From contig PMCF01000248.1 of assembly GCA_003154115.1 (NCBI GenBank), positions 1 through 57,682 of the forward strand: a stretch of DNA of 57,682 bases. The letters run 5' to 3'. Below, piece after piece: positions 53,096 through 57,682 of this stretch. The notes under the pieces are model-generated. The model had not been told where the DNA came from and searched no databases. It worked only from the letters and a program-made list of their open reading frames with translations. The position numbers and the translations under genes are program-made. Origin of the DNA: Anaerolineae bacterium. Its GTDB lineage: Bacteria; Chloroflexota; Anaerolineae; Fen-1058. Every line of letters begins with the position of its first letter. Within the stretch, counting starts at the first letter, position 1.

Positions 53096-53404
53096 GTTAT
53101 TAGAGCGTTAGACTCAATTGAAGGACTGATGGAAAAGGTTAAACTTGCACTCCTTCACTTACAGTCTGGCGCTCCGCCCTCGAATCACATCATGGATCAT
53201 TCGATGTTAGACACGCTTCGCGGGCGACAACTTCTCGCCCGCTGTAGTGACATTATACCCATGTGCACCGACTTGGTCAAGATAACGAGTTGAATCGTCA
53301 CTGAATGCCACCAAATGCGATTCATTTGCTCACGAACGAACGTAGTTGAATTAATTCCTTTCCTCATGGCATGACTCATCTAAAAAAGAAGGTGGTATAA
53401 CGCG
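53096..53404. other. 309-bp intergenic region, nothing recognised
   Basis: Between the tRNA-Tyr 5' end and the IS256-family element. It should hold the tRNA promoter, but I cannot define its boxes. Confidence 0.4.
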
Positions 53405-54648
53405 GCTTGTGTAAAAAGGTGGGAGCCGGGTATCCTTTTGGTCACCACAACCGAAAGAGGATACCATGACGACTCCCGAGTTATGGCATACTGCGCCGCT
53501 GGTGATCAGTCAAGCCGATTTTCAAGCATTGCTACGTGACAAGTTGTGTCTGGCTGTTCGGCTGATGTTGAATCAAGTGTTGGATTTGGAAGTCGAAGCC
53601 TTCATTGGTGCAGCGCCTTACGAGCGCACACCCACGCGCCAAGATTATCGGAATGGCAGTTACGAACGCGGGCTGGTGACCGGCGTTGGGTCGGTCACGT
53701 TAACGGTGCCGCGCACCCACAGGGGCTTCACGAGCCTGGTCTTTGAGCGCTATTGTCGCCGGCAGGTCGAATTGAATCAGGCCATCGGTGAAATGTTTGT
53801 CAAAGGTGCGAGCACCGCGCAAGTCGGTGAAATTATCGTGACCTTGACCGGCGTGAAGCCCAGCCCATCGGCGGTGTCCCGGGTGCATCAAACGCTCCAG
53901 CACGAGTTTGATACTTGGAAACAGCGGCCGTTGCTCGCCCAGTATCTGTATGTGTTTGCAGACGGCACGTACTTCACGGTCATCTATGATAACGAAGGCC
54001 ACAAAATGCCGGTGCTGGCGGTCGTGGACATCACGCCAACGGGCACCCGTGAGGTGCTGGCCTTTATCACTGGCGACCGCGAGAACGAGGGCGCATGGAC
54101 CGACTTGCTGACGGATTTGCAGCGGCGTGTGACTTACAGAGCGTCGGCTTGTGGATCACGGACGGCAATCAAGCGATGCTCAATGCCTTGGCCGCCAAGT
54201 TTCCGACCACGCCCCGGCAGCGCTGCGTGCAACACAAACTGGCCAACGTCTTGGGCCACATTCCCAAGGCCCAACATGATCAAGTGGAACCGAAACTTAA
54301 GGCGATCTTCTACCAGACTAGCCGCGAGAAAGCCGACCAAACCTGGGCTGCCTTCTGCGAAAAGTATGCCAAGATTTACCCGGCGGCGATCGAGTGCTTG
54401 AAACGCGACGGCGAAGCTTGTCTGGCCTTCTACGCGTTCCCGCCGACGCATTGGAAGACGATCCGAACCACCAACATCATCGAACGTCTCTTGGAGGAGG
54501 TGAAAAAGCGCACCCACAAAATGAACGCCGCGTTTCGCAATGAAGACAGTTGTTTGTTAATGTTCTATGCCGTGATTCGCAGGTTGAAGTTCCGCCGCAT
54601 CGCGGTCGAGACCAAGGCTTAACCCGCCCCACCTAAATTACACAGGAC
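53405..54648 (+). mobile_element. IS256-family insertion sequence
   Basis: About 1.24 kb. Imperfect terminal inverted repeats: left TGTGTAAAAAGGTGGGAGCC near 53409, right end inverse complement TGTGTAATTTAGGTGGGGC near 54648. Inside is one mutator-type transposase frame broken by a frameshift. No clear target duplication seen. Confidence 0.75.
53466..54622 (+). pseudogene. IS256-family (Mutator) transposase, frameshifted
   Basis: Frame 1 (53466 to about 54130) contains the N-terminal part and FADGTYFTVIYDNEG (first Asp). After a single-base indel near 54130 the frame continues as LQSVGLWITDGNQAML (second Asp), CVQHKLANVLGHIPK and TNIIERLLEEVKKRT (Glu) to 54622. All DDE residues remain across both frames, so the shift is recent. 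IS256 members do not normally need a frameshift, so this copy is probably inactive. Confidence 0.85.
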
Positions 54649-54659
54649 TTGACATACCG

Positions 54660-54870
54660 CCCCCACAAGTCGATCTGTTTACAAGTACCTCACTGCGCTG
54701 CAGAAACGATATGCGAAGGCCGGTAAGAAAGTGCGCGACCGAATTCTTGACAAATATGTCTAGAGCCGATACAACCAAAAGTTCGTCCCCGAATTTGCCG
54801 CATCGAAGGTTCAAGCGTATAATCCAACAAACAGCAAGTATTAGCAAAGTCTATCTATCACAGCTTGGGC
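54660..54870 (+). pseudogene. Transposase remnant (N-terminal part)
   Basis: Reads SVYKYLTALQKRYAKAGKKV and RDRILDKYV, stop TAG, SRYNQKFVPEFAA, resembling the N-terminus of integrase-core (IS481/ISNCY-like) transposases that have ILDEF..GYNRKYA. Broken by a stop and truncated by the neighbouring IS. Weak but coherent. Confidence 0.4.
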
Positions 54871-54954
54871 AAGGCCGGTAAGCACATGTTTGCTGATTTT
54901 AAACAAGAACAGGTCCGCACGCTCAAGCATCAATGATTCCACCCTTTTGGCAAA

Positions 54955-55839
54955 ATGAACATGTCTGATAGCTTTGTCATTAAACGCGTTGAGCTCTTCG
55001 AAGACTTTCTAGAAATCGAGGACTTGCAAAAGACTATCTGGGGGTTTGTCGAAACACAGGTAGTGCATGCACGCCTCCTAATCGAAATGCAAAAGAATGG
55101 CGGTTTGGTTCTCGGGGCCTTTGACCAGACCACAGGAAAGCTCATAGCATTTCTTTTAGGTTATCTCGGATTGGAAAATGGCGAAGTTAAGCATTGTTCA
55201 GATATGTTAGGCGTCCTACCGGAGTTTCGGTCAAAACAGTTAGGCTATCAACTCAAATTGGAACAACGCAATCACGTCCTGTCGCAAGGAATCAGGTTAG
55301 TAACGTGGACTTTCGACCCACTAGAACGGGTAAATGCCTCACTGAATATCGGAAGACTAGCTGCAATTTCAAGGATCTATCATCAAGATCTTTTTGGCAC
55401 TAACTTTGGAAGTCTGAATGCTGGCATGCCAACAGATCGCTTACTGGTTGAATGGTGGATCAAGAGTCCACGAGTTCATATGCGGCTGGAGCAACAATCT
55501 TCCGCGTCCAATCTACAACGAGACCTAAGAGAAAACGCAGCATTGATTAATCAAACTAAGCGGATTGGTGGTTTATCTAAAGTGATAAGTCGCAATCTCG
55601 ATCTATCCGATCCTGTGTTGCTACTCGAAATTCCAGACAACATCCAACTAATTAAGGTCACTGATATGGATACTGCCATGGAATGGCGGTTGAATATTCG
55701 TGAAATTCTCGAAAGATACTTTGCCCAAAACTATGCGATCGTGGATTTCTTCAGTGAGAGTCATGGCGAATATCGGCAAAGCTACTATGTTCTTCGGCAT
55801 TTCGAAGACTCATTTCAAGGTAATGAACTCACATTCTAA
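54955..55839 (+). CDS. GNAT-superfamily acyltransferase (COG3375-like)
   Basis: 294 aa from ATG 54955 (ATG 54961 also possible). Contains the COG3375 pattern: LQKTIWG, GGLVLGAFDQTTGKLIAF, MLGVLPEFRSKQLGYQLK (acetyl-CoA loop), VTWTFDPLERVNASLNIGRL and MPTDRLLVEWWI. Members often sit beside enzymes of N-acyl amino acid or o-succinylbenzoate/racemase type metabolism (family knowledge); here the neighbours are a TyrRS-like protein and an MIO enzyme. Probably acylates an amino group, perhaps of a tyrosine-derived product (inference). Confidence 0.75.
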   Translation: MNMSDSFVIKRVELFEDFLEIEDLQKTIWGFVETQVVHARLLIEMQKNGGLVLGAFDQTTGKLIAFLLGYLGLENGEVKHCSDMLGVLPEFRSKQLGYQLKLEQRNHVLSQGIRLVTWTFDPLERVNASLNIGRLAAISRIYHQDLFGTNFGSLNAGMPTDRLLVEWWIKSPRVHMRLEQQSSASNLQRDLRENAALINQTKRIGGLSKVISRNLDLSDPVLLLEIPDNIQLIKVTDMDTAMEWRLNIREILERYFAQNYAIVDFFSESHGEYRQSYYVLRHFEDSFQGNELTF

Positions 55840-56136
55840 ATTGAAGACTATCACGCGCAGAACACGATAATCTGTCATGCCATCGGCTGAAAGACGGCTA
55901 GAGAAAGCGTTAAGTACGCATTCCATACCAATGTTTAATAATAACTTGCGGACGATCAAATGTTGATCCTTGGCCAAGGTTCAGCCCATCCCAATCCTAT
56001 TGATTGACCGTACGCAGTTAAGCTCGCAAAACTTTCCAGTCTTCGCGGGAATCTTGTGAGCTTTGAGCTGGGCATTCGTTTGCGCTGGTGTGACGGCGCG
56101 TAAGATGTGGCAGTCGTAAATTCAGGCAGGCATATC

Positions 56137-57105
56137 ATGTATAGTGAATCAGCGAAATCTCAATTGGAACAACTACGGCGGGGTGTTGTTGATATTATTC
56201 CTAGCGAGGATGCACTTCTCGACAAGCTTGAGCGATCTATTAAAGAGCGCCGTCCACTTCGGGTCAAGTTAGGCATTGATCCCACCAGCACGGAACTACA
56301 TCTTGGACACATTGTCCCGCTTCGGAAACTAATGCAATTCCAAGAGTTAGGCCATCATGCTATATTGATAATAGGGACCTTTACTGCCCTGATTGGAGAT
56401 CCTGAAGGGCGAAAATCCACCCGCCCTCATATTTCGAGACAAGAAGTTCTAGAAAACGCCAAAGAGTGTCAATTTCAAATAGAACGTCTGATTGGTTCGA
56501 GTAAAATCGAGATAGTATATAACGGGGATTGGCTTGACCAGTTGAGCGCTATAGATTTCATGAAGATCACCGAAAGAATCACCTTACAACAGCTTCTGAC
56601 GCGCAAAGATTTTGCAAGCCGGATCAAAACGGATTCACCGCTACATATACACGAGCTTATGTACCCGACCGTGATGGGGTATGACTCGGTCCATCTGCAT
56701 GCAGATGTAGAGCTAGGTGCCACAGAGCAGGTATTGAATATTTATATGGGGAGAGAGCTTCAGGAACAACATGACCAGGAACCGCAGGTTGGGATAATCT
56801 TGCCAATCTTAGTTGGACTAGACGGTACTGAGAAGATGAGCAAGAGTTTAGGAAATTATATTGGTATTCAAGAAACTCCCAAGCGTATGTTTGACAAGGT
56901 TAGTAGTATACCAGATAGTCAGATTACACTTTACTACACTTTGTTAACCTCTAAATCGACCTCAGAAATATCCAAGATCGAAGAGGAATTGCGCACTGGA
57001 CTTGTATCAACAGAAGTGACCAAGCGCAACTTGGCTATTGAAATAGTAGGTATTTTCCATGGTCGAGAGATTGCAGAAAGGATCAATATCGACAACTTCG
57101 AATAG
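56137..57105 (+). CDS. Tyrosyl-tRNA synthetase paralogue lacking the S4 domain
   Basis: 322 aa from ATG 56137 (GTG 56107 possible). TyrRS class I core of TyrZ type: HLGH at 55-58, KMSKS at 233-237, IIGTFTALIGDPEGR. Normal TyrRS is about 400-420 aa; this one stops right after FHGREIAERI, where the tRNA-binding S4 domain should begin. Active-site departures: YPTVMGYDS (176-184) has Met180 where TyrRS has the Gln contacting the substrate alpha-amino group, while the Tyr and Asp of this motif are kept; GGxDQ is GATEQ (194-198). Likely activates a tyrosine-like amino acid, perhaps not for translation. Confidence 0.85.
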   Translation: MYSESAKSQLEQLRRGVVDIIPSEDALLDKLERSIKERRPLRVKLGIDPTSTELHLGHIVPLRKLMQFQELGHHAILIIGTFTALIGDPEGRKSTRPHISRQEVLENAKECQFQIERLIGSSKIEIVYNGDWLDQLSAIDFMKITERITLQQLLTRKDFASRIKTDSPLHIHELMYPTVMGYDSVHLHADVELGATEQVLNIYMGRELQEQHDQEPQVGIILPILVGLDGTEKMSKSLGNYIGIQETPKRMFDKVSSIPDSQITLYYTLLTSKSTSEISKIEEELRTGLVSTEVTKRNLAIEIVGIFHGREIAERINIDNFE

Positions 57106-57181
57106 GATTCGTTAGGTCGATTCCAAGTTTTGCCCAGCAGATGTTATCTGACCTGATGTCTGAACCGCGCATAATGTTCTA

Positions 57182-57209
57182 TTGAACCACCCAATTGATG
57201 AGCTATAAT
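57182..57209 (+). promoter_or_regulatory. Sigma70-type promoter before the MIO gene
   Basis: TTGAAC (57182-57187), 16-bp spacer, TATAAT (57204-57209), about 55 bp before the ATG at 57264. The near-perfect -10 shows the lyase gene has its own promoter after the TyrRS-like gene. Confidence 0.65.
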
Positions 57210-57213
57210 ACGG

Positions 57214-57243
57214 CGTGAGTTCTGCAACAGTATCGAACTCACG
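57214..57243. promoter_or_regulatory. 9-bp inverted repeat at the start of the transcript (possible operator)
   Basis: CGTGAGTTC (57214-57222) / GAACTCACG (57235-57243), beginning 5 bp after the -10 box. The placement suits a repressor site or a 5' leader hairpin controlling the MIO gene. Confidence 0.5.
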
Positions 57244-57263
57244 TTAATGTACAGGAGGACTAA

Positions 57264-57682
57264 ATGAGCACTGAACTCAGCCTAGGAAACAGAGTCATAT
57301 CGATCGACGAATTAGTCGAGGCCGCAATGAATTTGGAGTGCCAAGTGAAAGTGGCAGACGCTGCTTGGGATAAGGTTCGACGGGGCCGACAACTAGTAGA
57401 GCGTTGGGCCGATGAGCGCCGAGTAATATACGGAATGACTACCGGGCTAGGTGAGCTTTCACTCAAGTTGGTTCCCCCTCAGTTCGCGGTTGCATTGTCT
57501 CAGAACATTCTCCGAAGCCACGCCGCAGGAGTTGGTGATATTCTGCCTATTTCGACTATCAGGGCGATTATGTTGCTTCGTATCAACTGCTTATCAAAAG
57601 GGACGTCGGGAGTTCGAGAAGAGACTGTGTCAACACTGGTTAATATGTTTAACCGTCAAGTCTACCCTCGTATCCGTTCTCA
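57264..57682 (+). CDS. Aromatic amino acid ammonia-lyase or aminomutase, MIO-dependent (5' part only)
   Basis: ATG 57264 with AGGAGG upstream; 139 residues before the window ends. The N-terminal catalytic Tyr lies in VIYGMTTGLGE (Tyr56), followed by SQNILRSHAAGVGD and LRINCLSKGTSGV, hallmark of the HAL/PAL/TAL/aminomutase family, in which an Ala-Ser-Gly triad forms the MIO cofactor (beyond the edge here). The YGxTTG form with Thr is typical of TAL/aminomutase rather than HAL (YGVNTG). It could yield coumarate or beta-tyrosine; substrate-deciding residues are out of view. Confidence 0.85.
   Translation, partial: MSTELSLGNRVISIDELVEAAMNLECQVKVADAAWDKVRRGRQLVERWADERRVIYGMTTGLGELSLKLVPPQFAVALSQNILRSHAAGVGDILPISTIRAIMLLRINCLSKGTSGVREETVSTLVNMFNRQVYPRIRS

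Noticed and set aside
53466-54622. Programmed frameshift in the IS transposase
   Set aside because: IS256-family transposases are normally a single frame and no slip sequence is evident at the joint; a single-base indel is simpler.

Overview
The window reads as a bacterial chromosome segment carrying a nearly complete but apparently decayed tailed-phage (siphovirus-like) insertion of about 40 kb, flanked by host genes. The host is most likely a member of the Chloroflexota (inference). The left flank encodes very large secreted mosaic proteins (subtilase plus Kelch plus beta-helix; SBBP repeats plus carboxypeptidase-regulatory repeats), and one of them ends in a VYLPLILRNF-type tail that is common on secreted proteins of Anaerolineae-like bacteria. 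No 16S rRNA gene or other firm taxonomic marker is present.

Layout. 1-9755, minus strand: two giant secreted proteins; the first runs off the left edge. 10463-13134: a small phage-type gene, then a host-like AMP-dependent acyl-CoA ligase (11198-12814), the pair bracketed by a ~113-bp direct repeat. 13146-19873, minus strand: phage accessory genes (two small membrane or secreted proteins, a tRNA-like element, a 136-aa protein, a 1073-aa membrane-anchored protein of unknown function, a small lipoprotein) with about 1.6 kb of structured non-coding DNA. 20039-51641, plus strand: the late operon in canonical order, namely terminase large subunit (interrupted by a mini-intein in its Walker A loop), portal, small head proteins, scaffold, major capsid, connectors, tail tube, tail-assembly chaperones joined by a -1 frameshift, a 3000-aa tape-measure-position protein, a series of tail-tip proteins with lectin-like and propeller-like modules, tail hub/collar proteins, and a holin-like pair followed by a terminator. 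51829-54950: a graveyard of mobile elements (IS630 fragment, tyrosine-recombinase C-terminus, MITE-like element, frameshifted IS256-family element, another transposase remnant) around a tRNA-Tyr gene. 54955-57682, plus strand: a GNAT acyltransferase (COG3375-like), an S4-less tyrosyl-tRNA synthetase paralogue with altered active-site residues, and the start of an aromatic amino acid MIO ammonia-lyase/aminomutase.

The most striking object is the 3000-aa protein. It combines a PD-(D/E)XK nuclease signature near its N-terminus, a DFDGD metal-binding motif in the context expected of a two-barrel RNA polymerase, and a typical tape-measure C-terminus. This suggests a virion-packaged RNA polymerase carried inside the tail of a siphovirus and delivered with the genome. 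The phage region also carries eleven copies (eight exact) of the 14-bp palindrome TTGCGCCGGCGCAA, in coding and non-coding DNA on either coding strand, and none outside 10.88-39.95 kb. This is a strong sign of a phage-specific DNA-binding or promoter site. No replication module, repressor, intact integrase or recognisable endolysin is visible, so the element is either incomplete here or depends heavily on its host.

At the right end, tyrosine-related functions cluster (tRNA-Tyr, TyrRS-like protein, MIO enzyme). The TyrRS-like protein has Met where canonical TyrRS has the Gln that contacts the substrate amino group, so a small biosynthetic locus around a modified or beta-amino tyrosine is a reasonable hypothesis.
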